A stretch of 64,000 nucleotides of DNA from Chimonanthus salicifolius (Eukaryota > Streptophyta > Magnoliopsida > Laurales > Calycanthaceae). Positions within the stretch are counted from its first letter, which is position 1, and the number at the start of each line of letters is the position of its first letter. Positions 1 through 10,943 of the stretch are shown piece by piece. The notes beneath the pieces were generated by a model, which ran no database searches, was not told the origin of the DNA, and worked only from the letters and a program-made list of their open reading frames with translations. The translations under genes and the position numbers were made by a program. The DNA lies in contig CM023542.1 of NCBI GenBank assembly GCA_013350335.1, positions 9,554,999 to 9,618,998 of the forward strand, in the 5' to 3' direction.

Positions 1-636
1 TTACATACGCTAAATGCAATCGAGAGTGCCAGCGAAAGTGGTGTACATTAGGATTAATTTATTTTAATTTTTAATTTTATTTTGCTCGAGGACTAGCAAA
101 ATGTAAGTTTGGGGGTATTTGACGAGTGCAAAATAATTACATTTTACTCCTAAATTTATAATTGTTAATATCTCATATGATTTAATTTTATCTAATTAGT
201 ATAATTTTGTGTTTTGTAGGTTTAAAAGTGAGGATGACATAAAACATGCTTAAATGCAAAGCTTTGACCCATTGGGAGTTATTTTGGGACCTCAAACCCA
301 TTTGCAAAAGCTCACTTCCTGTTGCTAAAGAGAGAGCCAAGAGCAGAATAGAAAGTGCAACAAACTGTGGCTGCCACCAAGAAATTCAGCAAGAGATCTT
401 TAAGAAAAAAACAAGCAAAAAAAGAAGAGAAGTCATTGAGTAGAGAAACCATTGGCCCATCAACACTAAGAACCATACAACAGTAGTCCATTTAAAGAAT
501 GTTTCACCATCAGCAATAGCAGCCAAGAATCAAGAGAATAGAAGCAACAAGAAATTAGAAAAGAAAAAGAAGCAATTAATGTTGAAAGAAGAATGCAAAA
601 AGTTGCTAGAAGAAGTTGCGGAAGAGAGGGAATTGG
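1..636 (+). mobile_element. Tail of an LTR retrotransposon and start of its 3' LTR
   Basis: Seen: positions about 85-116 read as a CTCGAGGACTAGCAAAATG block followed by a purine-rich run (AAGTTTGGGGG). The text then changes to AT-rich sequence beginning TATTTGACGAGTGC near 117. Known: many plant Ty3/gypsy elements end pol with a CGAGGAC-type block, then a polypurine tract, then the 3' LTR. Inference: 1-116 is the end of an internal region and 117-636 is LTR, cut off by the assembly gap. No coding domain is visible here, and a short ORF at 246-443 matches nothing I recognise. The LTR start is TA rather than the canonical TG, so the border is uncertain. Confidence 0.35.
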
Positions 637-736
637 NNNNNNNNNNNNNNNNNNNNNNNNNNNNNNNNNNNNNNNNNNNNNNNNNNNNNNNNNNNNNNNN
701 NNNNNNNNNNNNNNNNNNNNNNNNNNNNNNNNNNNN
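637..736. other. Assembly gap, 100 N
   Basis: Exactly 100 unknown bases, the usual placeholder for a gap of unknown size. Sequence on the two sides need not be adjacent in the genome. Reading frames that run through it are not meaningful. Confidence 0.99.
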
Positions 737-778
737 TTTTGGGGCTGAAGAGTAGCTCGGGGTCTTAGAGTCTCTTGA

Positions 779-2091
779 ATACAATTGACCCAGCGCCCTC
801 CTTGGAGCGCACCGGCCTTGTTAACCAAGAAGGGGATGGCTCTATGAGTTTGTGCTTTGATTACCGGTAGAGACTTTGGAGTTAGAGAAACAGCTCAGGG
901 AGTTAGAAACTTTTGGCTTCATTCGACCTAGCACTTCATCTTGGAGTACACTAGCGTTGTTTGCTAAGAAGAAAGATGGTTCCATGAAACTGTGCATCGA
1001 CTATCAACGGTTGAACATGGTTATAGTGAAGAACAAGTATCCATTGCCAAGGATTAATGATCTGTTTGACTAGTTGAGAGGATCTGAGTGCTTTAACAAA
1101 ATAGACCTTCGTTTGGGTTACCATCAAGTGATGGTGCGGGAGTATGGTATTGAGAAAACCTCCTTCCGCACTTGTTTTGGACTCTTTGAGTTTGAGGTGA
1201 TACCTTTTGGGGTGACTAATGCCCAGGCAACATTCATGGACCTACTTAATAGGGTGTTCATACCGTGCCTAGACCGGTTGTAGTGGTGTTCATCGACGAT
1301 ATCTTGATATTTTCAGCATCAGAGGAGGATCATGAGTAGCATTTGAAAACAATACTTCATATCTTGAGGGATCATAAGCTTTGTGCGAAGTATAACAAAT
1401 GTGAATTTTGGTTGCCAAAGGTTCAATTTATTAAGCACATGATGTCAGCTGATGGTGTGGCCGTGGATCCGACTAAGGTTGAAGTTATTCTGAGTTGGGA
1501 GTGAACATGGAGTGTACTTGAAATTCGCAGCTTTTTAGGTCATACAGGTTACTACCAGTGGTCTATCAAGGATTCCTCTAAGATCGCCACACCCATGACA
1601 AGTTTGACCCGCGAGATGTACCTCTCGTTTGAGACGAAGCTTGTGAGACAACCTTCTAGAGGTTGAAGGAGAGTTTGACTTTCTCTCCAGTATTGGTAGT
1701 GCCAAAGAGGGGCCGTGGCTATACGGTCTACTGTGATTCTTCATATGACAGTTTAGGTTGTATATTGATGCAGGATGGGAAAGTAGTAGCATATGATTCG
1801 AGACAGCTTAAGACTCATGAAAAGAATTATTCTACTCATGACTTGGAGTTAGTGACTGAAGTTTTTGCACTTAAGGTTTGGAGGTGCTACTTGTATGGTG
1901 AAAGGTTCAAGGTTTTCTCAGATCATCATAGCCTTAAGTATTTGTTCACTCAGAAGAAGCTGAATATGAGGCAGAGACGGTGGATTGAGTACCTTGATAA
2001 CTACGACTTCATGTTGACTTATCAACGCGATAAGGTAAACGTAGTTGCGGACGCCTTGAGTTACAGAACGAGTCAGCCTCATCGAGTCTAA
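779..2091 (+). pseudogene. Broken Ty3/gypsy pol: reverse transcriptase and RNase H
   Basis: Residues from about 876 read as [19 protein letters not shown], then [12 protein letters not shown], an in-frame stop at 1071-1073, then NKIDLRLGYHQV, RTCFGLFEFEVIPFG and, after a frameshift near 1283, FIDDILIFS (the catalytic DD box). RNase H follows at 1663-2091 with [46 protein letters not shown] and VVADALS. Stops also occur near 1336 and 1502. Known: this order and wording are typical of plant Ty3/gypsy pol. Protease and gag lie in or before the gap, and integrase is absent. An extra partial copy of the WSAPALL..KK..DGSM box lies at about 779-868, so the RT start is duplicated or chimeric. It is not a functional gene. 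Confidence 0.88.
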
Positions 2092-2106
2092 ATCAGTGGA
2101 TATAGA

Positions 2107-3782
2107 GTGATCGAGTCGACTCATCGAGTCTTGAGTCGACTTGGTTGGGCCCTAGGGTTAACTCGACCCTTGGACCTGGTTCTTGACCCATTTGCTTGGC
2201 CCACTGCCCCAGATCCGACTGGGCAAACCTGGCCCAGACTCAGATCAGGCCCACTCCTTTGTCTGACCGAACCAAACTTGGCCCGGTTCAATTCTGGTAG
2301 GCCCAATCCTTTGGGTCCGACCCTTTTTCAGGTCCAGCGCAATCCTATCCGTTTTCAGGCCCGGCCCAATCCAGCCCGTTTTCAGGCCTAGACCAATTAG
2401 GCCCGTTTTCAGGCCCAATCCAGTTTTAGACCATTTTTAAGCCCAGTCTCGTTTTAGCCTCTTTTTTTTTTTTTTTACTTTATTTGCTTATTCGTTCTTC
2501 CTTGTTTTAACAGATTGAGCTCCCTTCAACCTGTCAAGCCGCTTGCTCACTTCAGATTTTCGACTCCACACACTGTGAGGGGACTTATCACTGTTTTGGC
2601 ATGCATTCGCATCTATTTAACCCTTAACCTTGGACATGGAGTGACTCGAGTCGGGCCCTTCGTTTATAAAACCACTCGGTAAGGGAACTGTTGAATGAAT
2701 CTGTGGCAAGGGTGCCGTTCGGGTGCACTCATGTCAACTATATGCGATTAAATGGAAAATTTTGATCGGACTAATGGATATTGAACACGATACTTGAAAC
2801 TTTGATAACGTGTGTATTTAGCTATAACATGTGAATGAATTTATGATGAGAATAAGATATGCGTTAGATGTCAAATATGATGTTAGGGACTTAATGATAA
2901 CGTGTTGTGCATTTAATTATAACATGTGAATGCATTTATGCTGAAAGTGTGATATGCATATAGATTTTTGGATATGATGCTTGGGACTTGTTAACAACAT
3001 GATGAGTGTTTACTTATAATATGTGAATGAGATCATGATGAATATGTGGACTTGTGTTTTGAGATCTTATTATATACTTATGTTGTTATATATAATCATG
3101 ATATCATGAGCATGCATGGGGGGTAACCCAAAACGAACAACGCGTCGTTGGTTGTTGAGATGGAGGAACTATTGACATGTATATATATTCATGATGATGT
3201 GATGAGTTGGGTTGTTGGGAGGACTTCTCCGTTACGCTTCTGCGGTCGAGACCTCCATAAGGAGATGCGAGTTTCCCCGTTTCGACGGGACCACTAATTA
3301 GTCGTATAGTTGAGCACTCTTATACATAGACATTCATTTTATTACGATATCAATTATTCCTCATACATGTGATATATGTTATCGCTGACATGTGATATGA
3401 TCATTCCCTTCACTAGGTTGGTTAATTCACCCCTTACCTTTCAGGTACCCCTATTGCAGAGGGGCCAGGCAAGCCCCTTAAAGAGGTACTCGGAGAGGAG
3501 TAGCAATAGTTAAATATCCCATTTTATGCTTATCCTCTATTTTTTGGAGACTCTTATTTGTATGGACTCATTATCACATGTTTTGTTTGGATGATTGTAT
3601 AACTACATTGAACGGTCGGTGGCTATTTGTTATGTTTATTATTATGTTGGTTTTGCCCTTTCTCAAATTATTGAGCAGGAGATAGCTACCCCCTTTCAAA
3701 AAAAAATGCCCGATATCAATTCCTTTGTTATGTTTTGAAACTTTTCGGAGATAACGTTCCCGTAACAGTACGGGGCGTTACA
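2107..3782 (+). mobile_element. Truncated gypsy-type LTR, plus orientation
   Basis: The tract ends with CCCGTAACAGTACGGGGCG then TTACA at 3782. It matches, segment by segment, the reverse strand of the solo LTR at 29784-32651: a GGCCCAATCC-rich array, then GTGAGGGGACTTATCACTG, then GCATGCATTCGCATC, then GGTTGTTGGGAGGACTTC, then the common end. This one therefore reads in the plus direction. The 5' part of the LTR, the integrase and the polypurine tract are missing: RNase H stops at 2091 and the array starts at once. Inference: one deletion joined pol to the middle of the 3' LTR, assuming both belong to the same element. ORFs inside it are by-products of the GC-rich array. Confidence 0.75.
2160..2460 (+). 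repeat. Degenerate GGCCCAATCC / CCCGTTTTCAGG array in the LTR
   Basis: About 300 bases built from imperfect repeats of GGCCCAATCC, GGCCCGGTTC and CCCGTTTTCAGGCCC, followed by a T run at 2461-2476. A comparable array occurs in reverse orientation at about 31330-31560 in the related solo LTR, so it is part of the LTR family and not a local accident. Confidence 0.7.
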
Positions 3783-6370
3783 GCCTCTTTGCTCCTCACC
3801 TCTGACTAACTGGTCTCATCTTGACCGTCGGTTTTTGTCCAATCATGCATTCTAGATTGAATCGAGCTCTGCAGTTGTACCATTGCAAATCTGGAAACCT
3901 GTTGCCTCCTTCTCCTTGAAGTCGTTCCTTGCCCTCTACTCTGTCGAGATCTGCAACTGTTCAAGTGCCTTAGCCTACTCTCTGTCTGGAATAGACCTGG
4001 TTAGGCGTGTACTTGCCTGAAACGCTTCTGCTGACTGTAGGATATCAGATCTCCAGTGGTCTTCCTGCCTTAGCCTACTCTCTGTCTGGAGTATATCTGC
4101 TTAGGCATGCACTACCTGAAACCCTTCTGCTAACTACAGGATATCAGATCTGTAGTGCTCCCATTGTGCCGACGCAGATCTCGGATTTGGGAACAAACCC
4201 CTACAACTCAAGCTTGTTGCTCTGGATTTGAGGGATGAAAACTAGGCTGAAGTGCCCCCTTTTACGCTTAGATTCTACTGCTTGAGATTTATGTGGAACT
4301 GCCCCTACTTCACGAAACCCTCTGAGATTTGCCTGTTTTCTGTGACTGGGGATTCTCAAACCTGAACTGAGAAGATACAGTTTGGCTACAAAAAACTCTT
4401 TTACCTAGGACGATGACTGCTATCAACCTATAACAGCCCAACTGTTTCTCTGTAAACCCCCTTGTTGTTCTCAGTTAAACTGCAAAATGAAGACAATGAG
4501 TTCTGCGCTGGATGCTTTCTTGGGTTTCGTCTTCTTCCGTTTGGGGTCCCTCGATGGTGGAGAATGATTGTCTATTGGTTGCACCTTGGTCTCCTACGCC
4601 TGACTGGCATGGTGTTCTCCCTGCTCCACCTGAAAAACTGACCTGCTCGAAACCCTCGCCTGTTGCTTGGGACGGAACATTACTTTCTCTACAGGCTAGA
4701 GAGTTCTGCCTCTATTCATATGTTGGATGTGTTCGGCGCCTAAGCTGCCACGCGTCCTCCTCTCTGGTGTTTGGCCGAAGATGAAGAGAGAAAACTGGAT
4801 CTTCTATCTGTGTGGTGCCTTCTGAGCATGGGAGTTTCTGTGAAAATCCCATTTTATCTGAGACCTGCTGATGTGCAATTGAACTGGCATGCATGCCTAC
4901 TGCTTGCGATGAGAATATTTTGGGGCTGGGACGCTTCTGTCCCTCTTGTTTCTAAGTTCTGCTGATTTGCCTGCCTCAATGTGACAGATCTGCCTACGAT
5001 CGTGCGGTGCTTTCCCCTTTCTAGTCTACTTCAGACTATCTGGAAAGAACAGTTCATGCCTACCCTTGATTAAACAAATTTGTAGTTCAGCCTACCTTCC
5101 TTCCTTTGTGTTCTGTATGGTATGGAACAACTGGGGTTCTGGTTTCTCAAAACTGATGAGAGCGACTGGGTTGGGACGGTCACACCTCTTTACTAATACT
5201 TGATTGCTCTGTTCTGAGCACTTTCCTAGTCTACTTGAAGAACAGATTTAGAGGCACGTCCGGCTTCTGACAATGGGAGTAACTGTCGTTCTGCCCTTGA
5301 GATTTGAGAGACCTTTTGAGATATGAGCCTGGATATGTTCATCGACTCTTGCCGCTCTCAATGTTGCTGCAATGGTCTGAGTGAGATCTACAATTGGGCA
5401 TGTTTCTGCCCCCATTGAACTTCTGTGTTTTGCCCTTCTGGACTCAAGCAGGGATGGTGTTGTCTACACTGCTCGACCGATCTATTAGTTTCCCAAAACT
5501 GCCGATGCTACCTAGGTTTTGTGTTGTTCGCTGGCCTCTGCAAGAAAACTGGGTGCAGGCTGCTTTCTTTGAAGCCCCTTTCTCAAACTGAGAGAGACCC
5601 CAATCTGCTTGAGATTTGATCTTGCACACTGAACTAGAACAAGACATTGTTCACCAGATAGGAGAGAACTAGACAGAATCTGGGTTCGATGAACTCCCCT
5701 TTTCACCGCCGTGCTTGTTGCTCTGTGCGGTTGGGTTGTAGTGGGTTCTTGAAACCCCTTTCAATGTTGTACAAGAGGTGTTGGGTGTTTCCTACTGGAT
5801 ATGTGCTTTTACTTCAGTGTTGCTGATATCACACACCTGTTCTCGGTGAAACGCTTGCTACACTGTATGATTAAACCAAAACTTGAAAACCCCTAGTCTT
5901 GGTTGCGGTGGTTTCAAACTAAAACCCCTTGTGCGATTGAACGTGTTGGCAAAACTGCGAATCTGTCCCTTTATCAAAACCGACAATGAATCGAACCTTT
6001 GTTCTGCAATACCACTTAGATCCACAGAGCGTGATGATTTCACTAAGTTGAAGATCTAGATTGGTTACAAAGATTACACTAACCTTAATCATCCCTTCCT
6101 CTCAATCTCTCTTCCTCTCTATTCACAATTCAAAGAAAAGCCTAGGAGAAAAGAACCTTATATACTTGTGTCTTAACATAGACTGCGCCCAACAGACAGT
6201 CCAAGCCCTAGAGGACTATGAGCCATAAACCCAACACAATTCACTATAAAAACCTCAAATGGAGGATTGATGCAATATGAATTCTAAGGCTCTAAGGACA
6301 CATGCAAATTTTAGTCTATTCTTTCAATCTATCAATTAGTTAAACTTCGTTTTTTCACATCTACTGATTT
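3783..6370. other. No gene recognised; repeat-like, T- and C-rich DNA
   Basis: The stretch between the LTR end and the receptor-like gene has only short ORFs without recognisable domains. Phrases such as CTGAGATTT, GAAACCCCT and AGATCTG recur imperfectly, which suggests old repetitive DNA, perhaps the internal part of an unidentified element. The only clear structure is the 100-base tandem duplication at 3968-4167. Polyadenylation and 3' UTR sequence of the gene ending at 6530 may lie in the last few hundred bases. Confidence 0.5.
3968..4167 (+). repeat. Tandem duplication, 100-bp unit
   Basis: Two diverged copies, 3968-4067 and 4068-4167, each starting CCTTAGCCTACTCTCTGTCT and containing CTGAAAC(G/C)CTTCTGCT and AGGATATCAGATCT. 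They differ by scattered substitutions and a short indel, so the duplication is not recent. Confidence 0.85.
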
Positions 6371-6529
6371 CATCAAAGTTTGCTACGTTTGATTCAAACA
6401 ACAACGAAGGCAGTACCATTAAGAACCAATGAAGATAGTAATGTCAAATTTGCAACTAGCATGAAATTATTATTTAAAGACGTCAACCTTGGCAATCTTA
6501 GTAGATACACATACACCAGATCCTCACAC

Positions 6530-9500
6530 TCACCTCAGAAGGCACCAATCTGCAATCTCAAAAAACTTCTTTCTCCAACCCTCGTTGAAAAAGAGAGAAC
6601 CAATGAAACCCCAAAATCCTAACACATATGAGATTGCAACACACGAGTAGAAAAACATGGGCTGGTCAACAATACTAGATTCATCCTTGTCTCCTCCATC
6701 CTCAACATGGGACTGTGGTGGGCCGTTCAAAGAGCAATTTCTTTCAAGAGGTTGTCCACAAAGATCTGGATTTCCCATGTAGCTACTCACAGTGAATGTT
6801 GAAAATTGGCCTTGGAAATCTGGTATCGCACCGGAGAGATTATTAAAGGCAACACTGAAAGTAGAGAGTGCATGTACTTGACCCAATTGTGTGGGGATAC
6901 GGCCTGTGAATTTGTTGTGGGATAGATCCAAACTTTCCAAGTTCAACAAGTACTGAAAGGACTCTGGAAGATTGCCCATTAGAAGGTTGTGAGATAGATT
7001 CAAAGACCGAATTTCTCTCAAATATCCTGTCTCTGGTGGGATGTTACCTGTCAATTGATTTGAAGATAAATCAATACCAGTCATCAAGGAGAGAGGGATG
7101 CCTTCATAAGACCATGATCTTCCCTTAGTTGCAAAGTCGGTCCTTAAGCTCAAGACCTTATAAGCATTACCCAGTGGGCGAAGATAAGCATCAACAGAGG
7201 TTTTTCGAGAAATCCAAGCAGAGACATTTTTGAGACAAGGTGGTATGTTGCCCGAAAGGTGGTTTTTCGAGAAATCCAACAAATGTATATTTTGCATTTG
7301 ACACAACTCAATTGGAATGAAACCAGAGAAATCATTTCCACCCAAGAGAAGTAATGCAAGATTCCCAAGCCTTGGCAACCAACTAGGGATACTGCCACTC
7401 AGGAAATTCCCTCTAAGGTTGAGGCATTGCAAATTGGTGCTACTCGATAGCCCATCGGGTATTCTCCCTGTTAAGTCATTTCCATCAAGTATTAAATGTT
7501 GTAACTGAGTCATACTAGAATCCCGCGGCATTATCCCTCCGTGCAGCCTGTTATTTGATAAGCCTAGGTAGGTAATTGAAGAGTTTTTTCCCAGTAATCC
7601 ATTTGGGATTTCTCCTGAAATGTAGTTGCTCGATAGGTCCAACACTTGCAAAGATGATGCCTTTGTACTGTCGAAAAATATTTCACCTTGTAACACATTT
7701 GTAGAGATGTTAAGATACAGCAATTTTGGAAAAAGTATGTTTATGTTGGAGGGAAGGGGCCCTTGGACATAATTCTCAGATACATCTAACCAAAGGATGC
7801 TATTGTTTATAGTTTGTTTAGAGGGAAGAGGGAATGATCCTGCTATTGAATTATGAGCTAGAGTCAAGTATTGGAGCTTTGTCATGTTATATAGCATCCA
7901 GCTAGGAATGTTACCAACAATATCATTTCCCGACAAATCCAGTAGATACAAGTTGGATTGAGTGGGCAAGAAAGTAGGCATGGCACTGTCACTAAGCTTG
8001 TTGAGTCGGCAACTCGATAGACAGATATATTGGAGCTGAAATGATGGAATCCATGTTGGTGATTCTGTTTCTACTTGTAAGAGGGGATTGTTTGAAAGGT
8101 CGACCATCTGAAGTGCAGAGAGGTTTGCAATAGTGAAAAACTCGAAGGCACCATCCAAGTTGTTGCTATCCAAGAAAATGTTTCTCAATGAAGTAAGGTT
8201 TACTAGAGGTGGAATGCTTCCACTTAATTGATTCTTGGAAAGATACAGCTCCTCGAGCGAATTCATGTAACTGATACATGGAGGAATTCTGCCTTCAATT
8301 GCATTAGTTTCAAGGTGCATGATCCTTAGTGACTTCAATTCACAAAACCCTGTGAAATAGAGGGAACATGGTAAGCTTCGTAAGTCACAATGGTGATATT
8401 ATTTAAGACATTACAGTACCAATCTCACTTGTCTTTGAATCAAAAGTTGACCAAATGTTCAATAAATATAATAAATGTATTTTCAAGTGTGACTTCATTA
8501 CATAATCAGGATACAAATCTTAGCTAGAGAAACGGGGGTTAAAGTTTTGAGCGCCAACATTATCAATGTGAAAGTATAGCACACGGAGGGGCCATCCTAA
8601 GCTCAAGCTAGAAAGAAATACTGATATGTTTAGATCTTTTTTCATACCTGTTGAGGTTAAGAAATGGCCCTTTAGGTTGTTCTGGCTTAAATCTAAACTT
8701 TGCAAGTTGGACAGGTTGCCTAGACAAGGGGGCAGCATGTCATTCTCCAATCTGTTTTTGCTGATTTCCAAAATTTGGAGATTGGTCATTTCACATAATC
8801 CTGCAAAGAAATTTAAAAGAAAAGTTTTGAAATTAATATTAAACAGAGTACATTCTTATCATTACTATGCCAAAACAAAGACATCTTCAACCTGAGTTGC
8901 TAATGCAGAGGCCGAACAGACCACATAGGGCTGAAGGTCTTTTCTTTGTCATAAGTAGAAACTTAAGTCCACCAATTTGTTCATAATTTGCAAAAACAAA
9001 AACATATAGATCTATTTCTACAATAATGAGTTGATTGATTATCATAAAGTTTATGCAGCATCGGCATCAACACAAAATAACTTACTGTAGAGCTGACCCA
9101 GAGGTGTCTGTGCAGCTCAAACCCAGTGAAAAAGTTATGAAGCCTGGAATTGGGTACTGTAGCTAATCTCTGTTGCAACTCTATCATAAAATTTCAGAGG
9201 AAATGATGTCTAAACCAACAAAACCATGGCCCTTTGGTTCTCTTTAATTGTTGAGATTTATCTTTAGCAAGAAAACCGTATACGGGAGCAATTCTTAGCA
9301 TCTTCAACTCTACTTCATACTGATGCTGTGGGACTTGTATATTTTGTACATCCCTTGAATGTGTGTACAAATATGGATTCATCATTAGATATTCTGCAGT
9401 TTTTTGTGATTGATTTCTAGAGATTAACCCATAGCATTCCTTCTGGGGTTAAAAATTCAGGACGCCGATATGAGTATGTATCAGTCTCTCTCTACTTTTT

Positions 9501-10865
9501 TTTTTTTACTTTTTTAGTCGTCGCATCAGATAACCTTGTTCAGGACCCTAGAAAACATTTCCTGACACTCTTTCATGTGTTTTTAAAAAAATTTTATTTA
9601 AATCTCTTAAGGGCTCGTATCAACCGCCAACAATTTGACATCATAGTTCAACTTGGGTTGTAGGACCATGAAGAAATAAAGTAGGCAACAACGAAAAATT
9701 AAAGGAAACTAGAAGGCCAAAAGAGAGGCATTATTACCTTTCAGGGATGCAATTGGGCCAGGCCTAACCCGTGCCCGAATGTAGAAACCTAAAAAAATTT
9801 CAGGTTTGCATTGGCCTAAACATTTTCATGCTCCAAAATATTGTGTTTGAATTAGAATTTGGATCGAGACTAGACTAGTACAAGTTTAATATGAAAGCCC
9901 AAATTTTAAGTATAATTTATAAAATCTAATTTATTTAATTAAAAAATGTATAAATATAAGTTTTATATAATATATTATATTTTTATAGAATAAAATAAAA
10001 AAAATCCATATTACACATGCTCTCATGGCAAAAAGTTTTCATAGATTGTTCAGGTAAATAATATTGTGAAAGTGACAAAAGTTTCATGTTGATTAATTTG
10101 ATAAACAAATGACTCTATATAACATTTGAGGCACCTCCTCTTCATGGCTAGTTTTTGAATTTGAGTTCTATCTCTATAATGTTATCGGGTCATGGTTTTC
10201 TAACATGGTGTCAGTGCAGATTCCACGTGCAGGCATAGAATTCACCTGTATATAAGGGCAGACTTGAAGTTTCCACGTGCAATCGTAGAGCGTAGCTGCA
10301 CGTGACAGCGGATGTGAAAGTGACAAAAGTCCACATCGGTTAATTTGAGACACCAACGACTCCACACACTTGAAGAACCACCCTCTCAACGGCTAATTTT
10401 TTAAAAAGAGTTCTAGTCGAAGAATGTTATCTATTCATGGTTTTCTAACAAATGTTCTCAAATTTAAGAGGAAAGAAAAGGCAGAGATGATGGGTTACCT
10501 TCAGGTCTGGTCCATCCACCAATCTGGTTATTTCCTAATTGTAGAGAGGACAGCTTCTTGAATTGCAGAAACAAGGTGGTGTTTGGATACCATGTTCCCA
10601 GTTTCTCACTTCTCACAGAAGAAATGTCGATTTCAAGTACTGTGGACGAGTTGTCACAAGTGACACCCTTCCAAGTGCAGCAATCCTGGCCTTTCCAATC
10701 AGGTAGAGAAGATCCATTTGGACGGTTGATATCATCTTTGATCATCAACAGAGCTTCTCTTTCTGGATGCAAGCAGCCCTCGCTCCCATACCAACACCAC
10801 TCACCACTTGCTACCAACACAAGTATGCTCCAAATTCCTAGCCATCCCTTACTGCCAATCAACAT
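6530..10865 (-). CDS. LRR receptor-like protein (RLP, no kinase), three exons
   Basis: Exons read as 10499-10865, 8648-8800 and 6530-8349. The junctions are AAG|GTAACC, TTTGCAG|GA, CAG|GTATGA and TTTCACAG|GG. All introns are phase 1, and 2340 nt give 779 residues plus stop. Seen in order: a hydrophobic signal peptide (GIWSILVLVAS), an LRRNT_2 cap (CLHPEREALLMIKDDIN, CCTWKGVTCD), one LRR in exon 1, two in exon 2 and about twenty in exon 3, an island with ATKGRSWSYEG, a C-terminal cap (NPDLCGQPLERNCS), an acidic stretch, one membrane segment (YSCVAISYVLGFWGFIGSLFF) and a short basic tail. Known: Cf/RLP-type proteins sit in the plasma membrane and sense apoplastic ligands through partner kinases. 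The start is the only Met ahead of the signal peptide. It is compact for the family, so some LRR exons may have been lost from intron 1. No stop or frameshift is seen. Ligand unknown. Confidence 0.88.
9742..9830. mobile_element. One end of a hAT-like MITE in RLP intron 1
   Basis: CAGGGATGCAATTGGGCCAG begins at 9742. It resembles the reverse-strand end of the element at 20141-20460 (AGGGCTGCAACTCGAGTCAG) and of the one ending near 21737 (AGGGGTGAAACTTGGGTCGG). A second end and a target duplication were not found, so its length is unknown. It may be a broken copy. Confidence 0.35.
10065..10450 (+). mobile_element. TRIM-type miniature LTR retrotransposon in RLP intron 1
   Basis: Two direct repeats, 10065-10205 (141 bp) and 10313-10450 (138 bp), both run from TGTGAAAGTGACAAAAGT to GGTTTTCTAACA, giving TG...CA ends. 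Directly after the first lies TGGTGTCAGTGC (10206-10217), 10 of 12 bases like the initiator-Met primer site TGGTATCAGAGC. A purine-rich GACAGCGGA precedes the second. Flanks AATAT (10060-10064) and AATGT (10451-10455) match at 4 of 5, as expected for an old 5-bp duplication. Known: TRIMs are LTR elements under about 500 bp with no genes, often found in introns. The 107-base interior has two CACGTG-containing words. The right border is only 43 bases inside the intron from the exon 1 donor on the opposite strand. Confidence 0.72.
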
Positions 10866-10934
10866 TTTTTTTTTTTGGTTTTTGGCTAAAAAATATGGAT
10901 GGGGAAGTGGTGAGAGGAGGGAGATGAGTTGGAG

Positions 10935-10943
10935 CTTTATAAG
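10935..10943 (-). promoter_or_regulatory. Possible TATA box of the RLP gene
   Basis: On the minus strand the text reads CTTATAAAG, about 70 bases upstream of the ATG at 10863-10865. That spacing fits a TATA box with a 5' leader of roughly 40 nt. No transcript evidence is available, so the call rests on the motif and position only. Confidence 0.4.

Noticed and set aside
466..828. Minus-strand ORFs across the gap
   Set aside because: They run through 100 N, so the reading is meaningless.
2107..2391. ORFs in the GGCCCA array
   Set aside because: Low-complexity by-products of a repeat, with overlapping frames on both strands and no domain.
8626..8895. Plus-strand ORF over RLP exon 2
   Set aside because: Reverse-strand shadow of the LRR exon.
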